NCBI RefSeq assembly: GCF_021228235.1
Contig: NZ_JAJQRG010000004.1
Location: 62,001 to 126,000 of the forward strand
Origin: Pseudophaeobacter flagellatus
GTDB lineage: Bacteria; Pseudomonadota; Alphaproteobacteria; Rhodobacterales; Rhodobacteraceae
Length of the DNA: 64,000 nucleotides
Reading direction: 5' to 3'
Shown here: piece by piece, positions 18,387-30,056 of the stretch
How the letters are laid out: each line of letters opens with the position of its first letter
How positions within the stretch are numbered: the first letter of the stretch is position 1
The notes under the pieces: model-generated
Told to the model about the DNA's origin: nothing
Databases searched by the model: none
Seen by the model: the letters and a program-made list of their open reading frames with translations, nothing else
Program-made: the position numbers and the translations under genes

Positions 18387-19109
18387 ATGCCCAACCCCAG
18401 TGCAGCGATGCTGGTCATCGGAGATGAAATCCTGTCCGGGCGCACCCGCGATACCAATACGCATTTTCTCGCCACCGAACTGACCAAACAGGGCATCGAC
18501 CTCAAGGAAGTGCGTGTGGTCAGCGACGAGGCATCGGCAATTGTTGCGGCAGTGCAGGCGCTTAGCGCTGGATACGATCACGTGTTCACCAGCGGCGGCA
18601 TTGGACCCACCCATGATGATATTACTGCTGACTGTATCGCCCAGGCCTTTGAAGCGCATCTGGATGTGCGCGAGGATGCCCGCGCGATCCTTGCGGCCCA
18701 TTATGCCAACTCTGGTCAGGAGTTGAACGCCGCCCGCCTGCGCATGGCGCGGATCCCTGACGGGGCGCTTCTTATTGACAATCCGGTATCTTCGGCGCCG
18801 GGGTTCAGCCTGGGCAATGTGCATGTGATGGCTGGGGTGCCAATGGTGTTTCAGGCCATGGTGGCCAGCGTGCTGCCAGGGCTGAGCGGCGGCGCACCGC
18901 TCTTGTCCCAAAGCCTGCGCCTGATGCGCGGAGAGGGCGATATCGCGGCCTTCCTGTCGGATTTGGCGGCGCGCCACAGCGACGTGTCGATTGGGTGCTA
19001 TCCGTTTCAGCACAACGGGGCCTATGGTGCCAATGTGGTGATCCGGGGCCAGGAAGGCGCGGCGGTTGATGCCGCCATGAGCGAACTGGCACAGGAGATG
19101 GGGCTATGA
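18387..19109 (+). CDS. CinA-type molybdopterin-binding domain protein
   Basis: 240 residues corresponding only to the N-terminal CinA/MoCF domain: MLVIGDEILSGRTRDTNTHFLA, VFTSGGIGPTHDDIT and GAPGF-like SAPGFSLGNVHVMAGVP. Full CinA proteins add a C-terminal nicotinamide-nucleotide amidase domain, which is absent here as in many alphaproteobacteria. The ATG at 18387 is eight bases after GGAG. It overlaps the next GNAT gene by four bases. Confidence 0.88.
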   Translation: MPNPSAAMLVIGDEILSGRTRDTNTHFLATELTKQGIDLKEVRVVSDEASAIVAAVQALSAGYDHVFTSGGIGPTHDDITADCIAQAFEAHLDVREDARAILAAHYANSGQELNAARLRMARIPDGALLIDNPVSSAPGFSLGNVHVMAGVPMVFQAMVASVLPGLSGGAPLLSQSLRLMRGEGDIAAFLSDLAARHSDVSIGCYPFQHNGAYGANVVIRGQEGAAVDAAMSELAQEMGL

Positions 19110-19864
19110 CCGATGGATCGGCTGATGTTGCCACAGATACCCTGACAGATCCCAAATACTACGAGGTGGTCGAGGCCACCTGGCCACCTGCGAGCAAACG
19201 CCGCCTGGGTCCGGTTACGCTGCGCGAAGGGCAGGGTGCCGGCAGCCGGGTTTCGGCCGCCAGCGTCGAGGGTACGGCCACCGAGGCCGAGATCACAGTG
19301 GCAGAACAGGCGATGCGCGCCATGGGGCAAAGCTGTCTTTTCATGATCGGCGATGGCCAGGCAGAGCTGGACGCGCAACTGGCGGCTCGCGGTTATGCGA
19401 TCAAGGATCCGGTCAACCTCTGGACCTGCCCCGTTTCCCTATTGACGCAGGTTGAAATTCCCCGCGTCACCACCTTTGCGCTCTGGTCGCCGTTGGAAAT
19501 CCAGCGCGAGATCTGGATCGCCGGCGGGATCGGCATGGAACGGCAGGCGGTGATGGAGCGGGTGTCCGGCCCCAAGGCTGCCTTGCTGGGACGCTATGAT
19601 GACAAGCCGGCCGGCGCCGGGTTTGTTGCGGTGCATGATGGTGTGGCCATGGTGCATGCGCTGGAAATCCTGCCCCACCAGCGCCGCCGTGGCATGGGGG
19701 TCTGGATGATGCGTCAGGCCGGGTTCTGGGCTGCCGAGGTTGGCGCGCATGAAATGGCGGTGCTCTGCACCAAGGCCAATACCGGCGCAAACAAGCTCTA
19801 CGCATCCCTCGGCATGACCTGCTGCGGACAGTATCACTATCGCCATTTGCCAACAGGAGAGTAA
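19106..19864 (+). CDS. GNAT family N-acetyltransferase
   Basis: 252 residues. The C-terminal half shows the GNAT acetyl-CoA site: ALEILPHQRRRGMGVWMMRQAGFWA (Q/RxxGxG/A) at about 185-210, then ALCTKANTGANKLYASLGM-like sequence near the end. The N-terminal half is a degenerate second lobe. Substrate unknown. It is the second of four tightly packed genes (cinA-like, GNAT, AhpD-like, OmpA-like). Confidence 0.82.
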   Translation: MTDGSADVATDTLTDPKYYEVVEATWPPASKRRLGPVTLREGQGAGSRVSAASVEGTATEAEITVAEQAMRAMGQSCLFMIGDGQAELDAQLAARGYAIKDPVNLWTCPVSLLTQVEIPRVTTFALWSPLEIQREIWIAGGIGMERQAVMERVSGPKAALLGRYDDKPAGAGFVAVHDGVAMVHALEILPHQRRRGMGVWMMRQAGFWAAEVGAHEMAVLCTKANTGANKLYASLGMTCCGQYHYRHLPTGE

Positions 19865-19870
19865 TTGACC

Positions 19871-20443
19871 ATGACTGAGGAAACCGCCCCCACCGCGCTG
19901 GATCTGCCACCGCTGGATCCGCTGCCTGCTGGCATGCAGAAATATTTCAATGTCTGCCAGGATAAGCTAGGCATGGTGCCCAATGTGCTGCGCGCCCATT
20001 CTTTTGATGAAAACAAACTGAATACATTCAGTGCGCTCTATAACGAGCTGATGCTGGGTGACAGTGCATTGAGCAAGCTGGAGCGCGAGATGATCGCTGT
20101 GGTGGTTTCGGCAGTAAATAGCTGTTTTTATTGTCTCGCAGCTCATGGTGCGGCGGTGCGCCAACTGTCTGGCGACCCCAAGCTGGGGGAAATGCTGGTG
20201 ATGAATTACCGGGTGGCCCCGCTGGAAGCCCGGCAGCGGGCGATGCTGGATTTTGCCGTCAAGGTGACCAAGGCGAGCGCCGAGATCGAAGAAAGCGACC
20301 GCGCCGCCCTGCGCCAGGTTGGTTTCACGGATCGTGATATCTGGGACATTGCCAATGTGACCGGCTTTTATAATATGTCCAACCGGGTTGCCTCGGCCAC
20401 GGGGATGGCGCCGAACGACGCCTATCACGCCCAGTCTAGATGA
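19871..20443 (+). CDS. Peroxidase-related carboxymuconolactone decarboxylase/AhpD-fold protein
   Basis: 190 residues of the uncharacterised peroxidase-related family. The redox site is S-C-F-Y-C-L-A-A-H-G (about residues 85-94), a CxxC followed by His as in AhpD. Likely role: thiol-dependent peroxide reduction, inferred from the family. An in-frame TTG at 19865 exists, but the ATG at 19871 is the better start. It overlaps the OmpA-like gene by four bases. Confidence 0.85.
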   Translation: MTEETAPTALDLPPLDPLPAGMQKYFNVCQDKLGMVPNVLRAHSFDENKLNTFSALYNELMLGDSALSKLEREMIAVVVSAVNSCFYCLAAHGAAVRQLSGDPKLGEMLVMNYRVAPLEARQRAMLDFAVKVTKASAEIEESDRAALRQVGFTDRDIWDIANVTGFYNMSNRVASATGMAPNDAYHAQSR

Positions 20444-21474
20444 CATATGGCCAGATCACGCCTGGCCAGATGGCACCGGGCCAAGCAAGCTCCGGCCCGT
20501 CAAAGCGACGCCCTGTCGACCTCGCGGCCCTTGCCCTAGCTGGTGTGCTGGGCGCAGGGCTTTGGCTGGCGGCATCCCCGGTGCTGGCACAGGGGGACGC
20601 GGCAGTGGCAGAGATGGATTTGCAACTGCCTGCGGGTGCCAGCCTCAGATCGCGGCGGGAAACGGCATTGGGCAGCTATGCCCTGCCGATTGGCCCCTAT
20701 TCCGAACAGGGCATCCCGCAGCGCCTGGCCGAAGGACGAATTCTGCGGCGCAGTTGGCAGCTGGAGGGCGAAGCCACGGTGCTGCAGGTGCTGGATCTTT
20801 TGCGCAGCCAGTTGGTGGCGCAGGGCTACGAGATCCTGTTCCAATGCGCCGCGCGCCAGTGCGGCGGTTTTGATTTCCGCTTTGGCATCGAGGTGATGCC
20901 TGCCCCCGATATGGTGGTCAGCCTGTCGGATTATCACTTTTTGGCGGCGCAGATCCCGGACAGCCCCGAACCGCGGCTGGCGTCTCTTTTGGTGTCGCAC
21001 AGTGGTGAGGCCAGCTATATTCAACTGATCGAACTTGGCCCGCCAACAGAACCACCGCTGACGGTTGCAGGCGCTGAACGACCCGCGCCCAAGGTGCCAC
21101 TGCAGCTGCGGCAACAATTGTTGCAAGAGGGTCATGCGGTGCTGAAGGGGATGGCCTTTAATACCGGGGCGATTACCTTGGGGCAGGGCGCAGGCCCCAG
21201 CCTGGAGCGGTTGGTGGCATTCTTGACGGGCCAGCCAGAGGCCAAAATTCTGATTGTCGGCCATACCGATACGGTTGGCGGGTTGGCGGATAATGTCGCG
21301 CTATCGCAGCGCCGTGCGGCATCGGTGAAAGAAGCTCTGGTGCAGGAATACGGAATAGAGGCAGATCGCATCGAGGTCGCAGGTGCCGGCTATATGGCGC
21401 CTCTGGCCAGCAACCTTACGGTTGAGGGGCGCGAGATAAACCGCCGGGTCGAAGTGGTGCTGCTGTCTAGGTAG
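20440..21474 (+). CDS. OmpA-family envelope protein with an N-terminal DUF4892-like region
   Basis: 344 residues. After an unusually long cytoplasmic stretch (residues 1-28) comes a signal or membrane segment ending SPVLAQG (about 52). The middle (about 60-200) resembles DUF4892: SYALPIGPYSEQG, RSWQLEG and RSQLVAQGYEILFQC. The C-terminal OmpA domain (about 235-340) has KILIVGHTDTVGGLADNVALSQRRA and NRRVEVVLL, which bind peptidoglycan. It probably sits in the periplasm or outer membrane tethered to the wall; the role of the front half is unknown. Confidence 0.82.
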   Translation: MTYGQITPGQMAPGQASSGPSKRRPVDLAALALAGVLGAGLWLAASPVLAQGDAAVAEMDLQLPAGASLRSRRETALGSYALPIGPYSEQGIPQRLAEGRILRRSWQLEGEATVLQVLDLLRSQLVAQGYEILFQCAARQCGGFDFRFGIEVMPAPDMVVSLSDYHFLAAQIPDSPEPRLASLLVSHSGEASYIQLIELGPPTEPPLTVAGAERPAPKVPLQLRQQLLQEGHAVLKGMAFNTGAITLGQGAGPSLERLVAFLTGQPEAKILIVGHTDTVGGLADNVALSQRRAASVKEALVQEYGIEADRIEVAGAGYMAPLASNLTVEGREINRRVEVVLLSR

Positions 21475-21516
21475 GCCCGGCCCGATTGCCCTTGCTGACA
21501 GCGACGGGCTGAACAA

Positions 21517-21548
21517 GCAACAGCCCCCGCCTGGGCAGGGGCTGTTGC
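21517..21548 (+). terminator. Hairpin terminator after the OmpA-family gene
   Basis: Perfect 11-base inverted repeat GCAACAGCCCC (21517-21527) with GGGGCTGTTGC (21538-21548), ten-base loop, 43 bases after the stop. The T-tract is poor. Confidence 0.65.
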
Positions 21549-21632
21549 ATGCTGGGGGGGTGCCAAGGGAAACGTCAGATCCCGCCCAGCAATTTGGTTC
21601 TGATGTCGGCAAGTTATCTCGCCATCCGGGGC

Positions 21633-22550
21633 TTAGGTCGAATGGGACCAGTTCATGGCGTCCTTGTCGGCAAAGGCATGTGCCAGAAAATCAATGAAGG
21701 CGCGCACTTTGGGCTGGGTAAACTTTCCGGGTGGATAAACCGCATAGATGCCCTGGGTTTCCATTGGCAGGTTGGGCATGACGTCTTCGACCAATCCTTC
21801 TGCCATGGCTTCAGAGTAGAGATAGCTGGGAAGATAGGCGATGCCCAAACCGGAAATTGCCGCGTTCAGCAGGGATTGACCGTCATTCACCGATAGCCAG
21901 CCGGTGGTGCGCACCTGGCGTTTTTCGCCGGACGGCGCGGTGATCTTCCAGACATTGCCGCTGGACTGGTTGGAATAATGCAAGAGCTTGTGGCTGTTTA
22001 GATCGTCAATCTTTTGTGGGCGGCCAAAGCTCTCAAGATAGCTGGGCGATGCGATCATGCGCTTGTTGGTTTCGGTCAGCTTGCGCGCCTTCAGGGAACT
22101 GTCTTCCAGCTCGCCAATCCGCAGGGCCATGTCGAACCCTTCCGAGATCAGCTCGACATAGCGGTTGTTGAGAACCATGTTGACGGTGATATCGGGAAAA
22201 TCACGCAGAAATTCAGACAGAACTGGCGACAGGTGATTGACGCCAAAATCGGTGGCCACTGAAATGCGCAGCAAACCAGAGGGGGCGGATTGCATGGAAG
22301 AAACCAGGGCGTCGGCCTCTCCGGCATCATTCAGCACCCGGCGGGCGCGATCATAATAGGCGAGACCAATTTCAGTCGGCGATACCCGGCGCGTGGTGCG
22401 GTTCAGCAGTCGTGCGCCCAACCGGGTTTCCAGGCTGGAGACATGTTTGGAAACGGCGGATTTGGAAATTCCCATCTTCTTTGCCGCATCCGTGAACCCG
22501 CCTTGGTCCACGACATTGGCAAAGGCCTCCATTTCGGTCAGTCGATCCAT
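21633..22550 (-). CDS. LysR-family transcriptional regulator
   Basis: 305 residues. The N-terminal winged helix-turn-helix reads LTEMEAFANVVDQGGFTDAAKK then ISKSAVSKHVSSLETRLGARLL, and the effector domain starts around residue 90 (GLLRISVATDFGVNHL). It lacks the conserved cysteine pair pattern of OxyR and groups better with the CrgA-like LysR type. The frame is open to 22709, but the ATG at 22550 starts the domain. It is divergent from the chemoreceptor gene by 371 bases; target genes are unknown. Confidence 0.9.
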   Translation of the reverse strand: MDRLTEMEAFANVVDQGGFTDAAKKMGISKSAVSKHVSSLETRLGARLLNRTTRRVSPTEIGLAYYDRARRVLNDAGEADALVSSMQSAPSGLLRISVATDFGVNHLSPVLSEFLRDFPDITVNMVLNNRYVELISEGFDMALRIGELEDSSLKARKLTETNKRMIASPSYLESFGRPQKIDDLNSHKLLHYSNQSSGNVWKITAPSGEKRQVRTTGWLSVNDGQSLLNAAISGLGIAYLPSYLYSEAMAEGLVEDVMPNLPMETQGIYAVYPPGKFTQPKVRAFIDFLAHAFADKDAMNWSHST

Positions 22551-22921
22551 TTGCAGGGTCCTTGTTGTACGTTTACTGAACCTTGGTTTGGCGCTGAATT
22601 CTGGCAAGAACGCGGCAGAGGTGGGATAATTGCAGGGTTTTTGCCGGATCGTTTGCATTGTGGAAACGGTGGTGTCTGGCTGAGGGCCTCGGCAATATAT
22701 AGCCTGCACAACAGCTTAGCTGTGCGCCAAGACATAATCAGACTGCGTGTTGTGCGTGATACGGGGACTGCGTAGATTAAAATGTGAACGAAAAGGTAGG
22801 AAGATTTGTCCTGCTGCGCCCGCAAAATAGGAAAAGATAACAGAATATATACCTGTCCCCGGCACAGTAATACCCAACTGGACACCATGTTCTCGGCATC
22901 AATTCTTGAGGGTAAGCTACA
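22551..22921. other. Long intergenic region between LysR and chemoreceptor genes
   Basis: 371 bases, noticeably more AT-rich than the surroundings from about 22730 on. It contains no convincing gene. It should hold the promoters of both divergent genes; no clear LysR-type T-N11-A operator could be singled out by eye. Confidence 0.4.
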
Positions 22922-24688
22922 ATGCATCGTTTCTCTTTGCGGACACAGATCTTTATTTTGGGGGGCATCTTTGTGGCAATGCTTTCTGCAATTGCAGCAA
23001 CATCCTGGCTGGTTAGCAATCGTTTGACCGATAGCATCTATCAGTCCCGTCTGGTGGTGGCGCAACTCAAGAGCCTCGATGATATGAAAGAAGACATCGA
23101 ACAGGGGTTGGCGGATCTGCTGGGGTATACCGGAGGTGATGCCAAGGGGCTTGCCGGGTTGCGTGGCAACATCGACGAGGTGATTGCGGAAGTCGCCGCC
23201 GCCGAAGGTCGTTTCGTCTCAGTCTCTATCGAGAGTGCAAGGCAGCCAGATATCTTTGACGCTGTGATGGCGCTGCAGCCCATTCTGGATGAGTTTGCAG
23301 TGACAACCGCACGGCTGGAACAGGCCGAACCAGAGGCCCGCCGGGATATTGCATATAGTGAGATTATTCCTGCGATCTCGTCGTTGCGTGATGGGGTTGA
23401 TGTGCTGCAAGATACGATGGGGCAACGCAAGCAGCTGGTCGAGGATCAGATCACGGCTTCGATCGCGCGCAGCGAGGCGATCCAATTGGGGACCAGTCTG
23501 GCGGCGATGATTGGCTCTCTGGTCATGGCGCTGGTTTTTGGTCAGTTGCTCAGCCGTCCGGTGGTTGAGGCCACAAATGCGGTCAGCCGACTGGCTGAGG
23601 AAGACTATAGCAGCGAGATCGAAGATACCCATCGGCGCGATGAGTTGGGCGCAATTGCCCGCAATCTTGCCGCGCTGCGCGACAGGCTGGGCGAGGCACA
23701 GACCATCGAGGTGCGCAATCAGGAGGAAAACAAGCGTCGGGTAGAGCTGTTTCAGACCCTCAGCAGTGCTATGGCGCACCTGAAATCTGGCGATATGCAG
23801 CAGCGTATCACTGCAGGGGACTGGAGTGATTTGGGCGAGAGCTATGAGATGCTTTGCATTGATTTCAATGATTTGGCCAGCGCCATTGGGGGGTTGGTTG
23901 ATGATCTGCGCACCAGCTCCAGTGCGGTAGACGAAAACGCACGTGGCCTGTCGACCATGTCGGATGAGATGTCACACCGGGCAGAAACCCAGGCCGCGAC
24001 CCTGGAAGAATCCGCCGCTGCACTTGAACAACTGTCAGCCAGCGTCCAATCCGCTGCAGAACAGGCCCAGGCGGCAGATCAGCAGGCCGCCGAAGGACGC
24101 AGACGTGCCGAACAGGGCGGCGAGGTGATGCAACAGGCAATGCAGGCCATGAGCTCTATCGCTGAATCGTCGGAAAGCATCAGCAAGATCATTACCGTAA
24201 TTGACGATATCGCCTTTCAAACCAGCCTTTTGGCGTTGAATGCTGGGGTAGAGGCCGCCCGCGCAGGTGAGGCTGGTCGCGGCTTTGCTGTTGTTGCCTC
24301 TGAAGTGCGCAGCCTGGCCCATTTGGCGGCTAAATCTGCCAGTGACATCAAGGGGTTGGTCACTAACAGTTCGACGCAAGTTGCCGAAGGCGAACGCCTG
24401 GTGCTGGCCACCAGTGAAACTCTGACTCAGATTGTCGAGAGTGTGACCAGCGTTTCTGGCTTGGTGTCTTCCATCGCGTCTTCTGCGACTGAACAGGCAT
24501 CGGGACTGCGCGAAATCAACGTCGGGGTTGCCCAGCTGGACAAGGTCACCCAAGAGAATGCGGCCATGGTTCAAGATACCAGCAACGCCAGTCAGACGAT
24601 GCAGAACGAAGCCTCGCGGCTGGCGGATCTGTTGCAGAAGTTTACTGGCGAATCAGGGGGCGAACAGGCCGAACGGCGGATCGCCTGA
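22922..24688 (+). CDS. Methyl-accepting chemotaxis protein
   Basis: 588-residue membrane chemoreceptor. Two membrane helices (about 8-30 and 190-212) enclose a periplasmic helical sensor domain of about 160 residues; then a HAMP domain, a second HAMP-like stretch (about 275-325) and the signalling coiled coil. The hairpin tip [20 protein letters not shown] matches the CheA/CheW-binding consensus. There is no C-terminal pentapeptide for CheR/CheB docking. GAGGGTAAG precedes the ATG. Ligand unknown; no other chemotaxis gene is in the window. Confidence 0.93.
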   Translation: MHRFSLRTQIFILGGIFVAMLSAIAATSWLVSNRLTDSIYQSRLVVAQLKSLDDMKEDIEQGLADLLGYTGGDAKGLAGLRGNIDEVIAEVAAAEGRFVSVSIESARQPDIFDAVMALQPILDEFAVTTARLEQAEPEARRDIAYSEIIPAISSLRDGVDVLQDTMGQRKQLVEDQITASIARSEAIQLGTSLAAMIGSLVMALVFGQLLSRPVVEATNAVSRLAEEDYSSEIEDTHRRDELGAIARNLAALRDRLGEAQTIEVRNQEENKRRVELFQTLSSAMAHLKSGDMQQRITAGDWSDLGESYEMLCIDFNDLASAIGGLVDDLRTSSSAVDENARGLSTMSDEMSHRAETQAATLEESAAALEQLSASVQSAAEQAQAADQQAAEGRRRAEQGGEVMQQAMQAMSSIAESSESISKIITVIDDIAFQTSLLALNAGVEAARAGEAGRGFAVVASEVRSLAHLAAKSASDIKGLVTNSSTQVAEGERLVLATSETLTQIVESVTSVSGLVSSIASSATEQASGLREINVGVAQLDKVTQENAAMVQDTSNASQTMQNEASRLADLLQKFTGESGGEQAERRIA

Positions 24689-24712
24689 TCTTGCCACCAC
24701 TGGAAACAAAAT

Positions 24713-24742
24713 GGGGGCACCGCGCCTGTATGCGGTGCCCCC
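24713..24742. terminator. Terminator hairpin between MCP and fadH-like genes
   Basis: Perfect 11-base inverted repeat GGGGGCACCGC (24713-24723) with GCGGTGCCCCC (24732-24742) between convergent genes, followed on the plus strand by a short T-rich stretch. Confidence 0.7.
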
Positions 24743-24770
24743 ACCTATTTTGCGGGGCTTGTTGTCCGCG

Positions 24771-26855
<2,085 letters not shown>

Positions 26856-26966
26856 TCAACGCGGCGTCACCCCCTTGCCTGCCCCAGCGACACCGGGTCT
26901 AAAGGGGCGAAATCACTTTCCCGCATCGGCACCTTCGAACGCCGCCCCTACCCAAGGACCCCCAAA

Positions 26967-27449
26967 ATGACGCCGCAAGAGATCGCAAAGCTGCCCTATC
27001 GCCCCAATGTCGGCATCATGCTGATCAATGCCAAGAATGAGGTTTTTGTGGCGCAGCGCAAAGACCGATTTCAGGATGCCTGGCAAATGCCCCAAGGCGG
27101 AATTGACCGGGGCGAAGACGCCCGCCTTGCCGCCCTGCGCGAGCTTGAAGAAGAAACCGGCGTCAGTCCTGATCTGGTTGAAATAATTGCAGAAAGCGAT
27201 GGGTGGCTGCCCTATGATCTGCCGCAGGATGTGGTGCCCAAATTCTGGGGTGGCAAATATCGCGGCCAGGAACAGAAATGGTATCTGATGCGGTTTCTTG
27301 GTCGTGACGAGCAGATCAATATCGAAACCGAGCATCCGGAATTTTCGGCTTGGTGCTGGCAGCCGGTGGATCAGCTGGTGGAAAAGATTGTTCCCTTCAA
27401 GCGCGAGGTCTATGCCCGTGTGGTTCAGGAATTTGAGGCGCATCTGTAA
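26967..27449 (+). CDS. rppH: RNA pyrophosphohydrolase RppH (Nudix)
   Basis: 160 residues. The N-terminus [21 protein letters not shown] and the Nudix box [20 protein letters not shown] (completed by TGV) match RppH, which removes pyrophosphate from mRNA 5' ends and starts decay; WQMPQGG just before the box is diagnostic. The frame is open upstream to 26523, but the ATG at 26967 gives the conserved start. It is divergent from the fadH-like gene. Confidence 0.92.
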   Translation: MTPQEIAKLPYRPNVGIMLINAKNEVFVAQRKDRFQDAWQMPQGGIDRGEDARLAALRELEEETGVSPDLVEIIAESDGWLPYDLPQDVVPKFWGGKYRGQEQKWYLMRFLGRDEQINIETEHPEFSAWCWQPVDQLVEKIVPFKREVYARVVQEFEAHL

Positions 27450-27518
27450 GCGCCCCATTTGCTTGTTTGCCCAATGATCGCGACAGAGGGGCAGGCGCCC
27501 TCTTATCTTTATGGGGCA

Positions 27519-28391
27519 TTAGGGCTGCGGTGCGGTTTTGGCACGAAAGAGGCGTAGTTTCGTCTGCCCCAGCCAGAGGCTGAACAGGGTCAGCGCCGCG
27601 CCTGCGATTTGCAGCGGGGTCAGGCGTTCCGCCAGGATGACCCAGCCCAAGAGCACCGCCGACAGCGGGCTGAGCACCCCCAGCAGGGAGACCTTGGCAG
27701 GTTCAATCCGTGATAGGCCACGAAACCACAAGATATAGGTCAGCGCGCCACCAATCAGGCTCATGTAGGCCAAGCCGATTACATTGGCGCTGGTGAAACT
27801 GGGAATGGTGTCCAGCCCGAACAGGGCAAAGGGGATCAGCAGCAGCCCACCGGCGGTCAGCTGCCAGGCGGTAAAGGTAAGCGGTGGCACCGGCGGCTGC
27901 CATTTGCGGGTCAAGACCACCCCCGCCGCCATCGAGGCCGCGCCACCCAGCCCTGCCAGAATGCCCCAGAGATCAAGCGTTGCCGCCGGAGACAGCACCA
28001 GAAGCGCCACGCCGATAATGCTAAGGCCCGCAGCGAGCAACGCGGCGGGGCGGATGGGGGTGTTCAGCGCATAGGCCGAGAAAAACACCACCAGAAGCGG
28101 CTGCGCCGCGCCCAGTGTGGCGGCAACCCCGCCGGGCAGGCGATAGGCAGACACAAACAACAGCGTCCAGAACAGCGAAAAATTCAGCGCCCCCAGTACC
28201 AAGAGCCGGGGAACCCAGTTCAACGGTGGCAATTGACGCACCACAAGCAGCAGCAATAGCCCGGCGGGCAGCGCCCTCAGCAGCGCCACCAACAGTGGGG
28301 ATTGGCCGGGCAACAGGCTGGTGGTGACGATGTAGCTGCTGCCCCAGATAGCCGGGGCAAGCGCGGTAAGGATGAGATCCAGTCGGGGCAT
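27519..28391 (-). CDS. EamA-family (DMT) transporter
   Basis: 290 residues, ten predicted membrane helices in two EamA repeats (about 5-135 and 150-280), the standard drug/metabolite exporter architecture. It is transcribed divergently from a MarR regulator, with two palindromic operators between them, so it is very likely the regulator's target and an efflux or export system. The transported compound is unknown. Confidence 0.9.
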   Translation of the reverse strand: MPRLDLILTALAPAIWGSSYIVTTSLLPGQSPLLVALLRALPAGLLLLLVVRQLPPLNWVPRLLVLGALNFSLFWTLLFVSAYRLPGGVAATLGAAQPLLVVFFSAYALNTPIRPAALLAAGLSIIGVALLVLSPAATLDLWGILAGLGGAASMAAGVVLTRKWQPPVPPLTFTAWQLTAGGLLLIPFALFGLDTIPSFTSANVIGLAYMSLIGGALTYILWFRGLSRIEPAKVSLLGVLSPLSAVLLGWVILAERLTPLQIAGAALTLFSLWLGQTKLRLFRAKTAPQP

Positions 28392-28408
28392 CGGGTGTCT
28401 CCTGTGAG

Positions 28409-28454
28409 TTATCTTGATGTCGAGATAATGGATCTTATCTTGACGTCAAGATAA
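28409..28454. promoter_or_regulatory. Two tandem palindromic operators between MarR and EamA genes
   Basis: TTATCTTGACGTCAAGATAA (28435-28454) is a perfect 20-base palindrome. A second copy, TTATCTTGATGTCGAGATAA (28409-28428), has the same arms with two imperfect pairs. Their centres are 26 bases apart. The arms resemble known MarR-family sites built on TATCTTGA/TCAAGATA. Placement between the divergent genes suggests the adjacent MarR protein represses both itself and the transporter. Confidence 0.85.
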
Positions 28455-28474
28455 AATACACCCAAAGATCAAAT

Positions 28475-28963
28475 ATGGACCATGTAGATTTTATCACTGA
28501 CCAATGGGCGCAAGAGCGGCCCGACCTGGATGTCAGCGCCATGGCGATCATCGGACGGGTGGCCCGGCTGTACCTTGCCTATCAAGAGGGGATGCAGGTG
28601 ACCTTTGGCCGATTTGGTCTGAATGCGGCGAAATTTGATGTGCTGGCCACGCTGCGCCGCTCTGGGGCACCCTATCGGCTGTCACCTGGGGCTTTGCTGT
28701 CTGCAACGATGGTGGCCTCGGGGACCATGACCAACCGGATTGCCCGGCTAGAGGCCGACGGCCTGGTGCTGCGCCAGGTTAATCCGGGCGACAGTCGCAG
28801 TTTTCTGATCGAACTCAGCCCCGAGGGGCTAGCCCTGATTGATCAGGTGGTCGAAGAACATGTGGCCACGCAGGAGCGCCTGCTCGCGGGGATGTCACAG
28901 GTCGAACGCAGCAGTTTCAAAACTCTGCTGTCACGAGCGCTGGTTGCCGTGAATCAGGCTTGA
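28475..28963 (+). CDS. MarR-family transcriptional regulator
   Basis: 162 residues. Winged-helix core: FGLNAAKFDVLATLRRSG, LLSATMVASGTMTNRIARLE (recognition helix) and the wing DGLVLRQVNPGDSRSF, with dimerisation helices at both ends. The ATG is 20 bases from the inner palindrome, so binding there would block its own promoter. A ligand, probably one exported by the EamA transporter, would relieve repression; this is inferred from layout. Confidence 0.92.
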   Translation: MDHVDFITDQWAQERPDLDVSAMAIIGRVARLYLAYQEGMQVTFGRFGLNAAKFDVLATLRRSGAPYRLSPGALLSATMVASGTMTNRIARLEADGLVLRQVNPGDSRSFLIELSPEGLALIDQVVEEHVATQERLLAGMSQVERSSFKTLLSRALVAVNQA

Positions 28964-29066
28964 GCTCTTGCCCATGTCGCCAGGGCGCAGCACAAGACTG
29001 GCGCGCGGCGCGCGCGGTCTGACCGCGTGCCGCTTGCCCACTCCCCACAGCGCTGGCTGTGGGCAG
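28964..29066. terminator. GC-rich palindromic spacer and hairpin between MarR and adenosine kinase genes
   Basis: Hairpin CCCACAGC/GCTGTGGG (29044-29051 with 29056-29063, loop GCTG) directly follows the adenosine kinase stop on the minus strand. A second small stem CGCGGT/ACCGCG lies at about 29016-29030. No T-tract. Confidence 0.5.
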
Positions 29067-30056
29067 TTACAGAAGGCCAGCCTCGCGCAGGAGTGCGATC
29101 ATATTGGTCTCTGGCCGTGGGCCGATGTGGCTGATGACTTCGGCGGCGCAGAGGTTGCCGATCTTGGCGCAGGTCTCCAGATCGCGCTCGGTCGCCATGC
29201 CAAACAGGAAACCAGCGGCAAATTGATCGCCCGCGCCAGTCGCATCCACAGGCACCACGGTTTTTACCGGCACATCCAGGCGCGTCTCGCCGTTGATCAC
29301 AGTGACGCCATCGCCTGATCGGGTGCAGATCACCAGTGGGCAGATCGCGCTGGTCTTGGCCAGAGCCGTTTCCAGATCGTCGGTTTCAAACAGAGATTTG
29401 ATTTCGTCTTGATTGCCGATGACAAAATCAAGATCGTGTTCGATCAGTTGCAGGAAATCTGCTCGGTGGCGTTCGACACAAAACGGATCCGAGATGGCAA
29501 TGCCGGATTTGCCGCCGCTCTTGCGGCAATCGCGCGCCGCTTCCAAAAAGGCTGACTTGCCCTTGTCTTTGTCAAAGAGATAGCCTTCGAGGAACATGAT
29601 CTGGGCGTTGCCCGCCACCGCATCGGGTACATCGGCGCTGCTCAACTCGGAAGAGATACCAAGATAGGTGTTCATCGACCGCTCACCATCGGGCGAGACA
29701 AAGATCATGGAGCGCGAGGTTGGCAGCTCTCCTCCGGTGACTGGTGGATTGACAAAATCGACACCCTCTTCGTTCATCGCATTGGCGTAGAAATGGCCCA
29801 GGGCATCGTCGTGTACCCGGCCAATAAAGGCCGCATCCAGGCCCAGGGATCCGGCGCCAGCGATGGTATTGGCGACGGATCCGCCTGGGGTCTGCACCCG
29901 GCCTTCCATCGCGCCATAAAGCACTTCGCCCCGCTCCCGCTCGATCAGCTGCATGATGCCTTTCTCGATGCCCATATGGGCCAAAAAGCTGTCATCGCTT
30001 TGCGAGATTACGTCGACAACCGCGTTGCCGATGCCAACGATTTGGTAGGTTTTCAT
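29067..30056 (-). CDS. Adenosine kinase / PfkB-family sugar kinase
   Basis: 329 residues of the ribokinase fold. Signature 1 GSVANTIAGAGSLGLDAAFIG and signature 2 DATGAGDQFAAGFLFG with the catalytic Asp are intact. Length and the start TYQIVGIGNAVVDVI match bacterial proteins annotated as adenosine kinase, which phosphorylate adenosine from the S-adenosylhomocysteine cycle, but other nucleoside or sugar substrates are possible. It overlaps the stop of nth by four bases and is read from the same transcript. Confidence 0.85.
   Translation of the reverse strand: MKTYQIVGIGNAVVDVISQSDDSFLAHMGIEKGIMQLIERERGEVLYGAMEGRVQTPGGSVANTIAGAGSLGLDAAFIGRVHDDALGHFYANAMNEEGVDFVNPPVTGGELPTSRSMIFVSPDGERSMNTYLGISSELSSADVPDAVAGNAQIMFLEGYLFDKDKGKSAFLEAARDCRKSGGKSGIAISDPFCVERHRADFLQLIEHDLDFVIGNQDEIKSLFETDDLETALAKTSAICPLVICTRSGDGVTVINGETRLDVPVKTVVPVDATGAGDQFAAGFLFGMATERDLETCAKIGNLCAAEVISHIGPRPETNMIALLREAGLL

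Noticed and set aside
21633-22550. The LysR gene as OxyR, regulator of katG
   Set aside because: It is 34 kb from katG and lacks the OxyR redox cysteine pattern.
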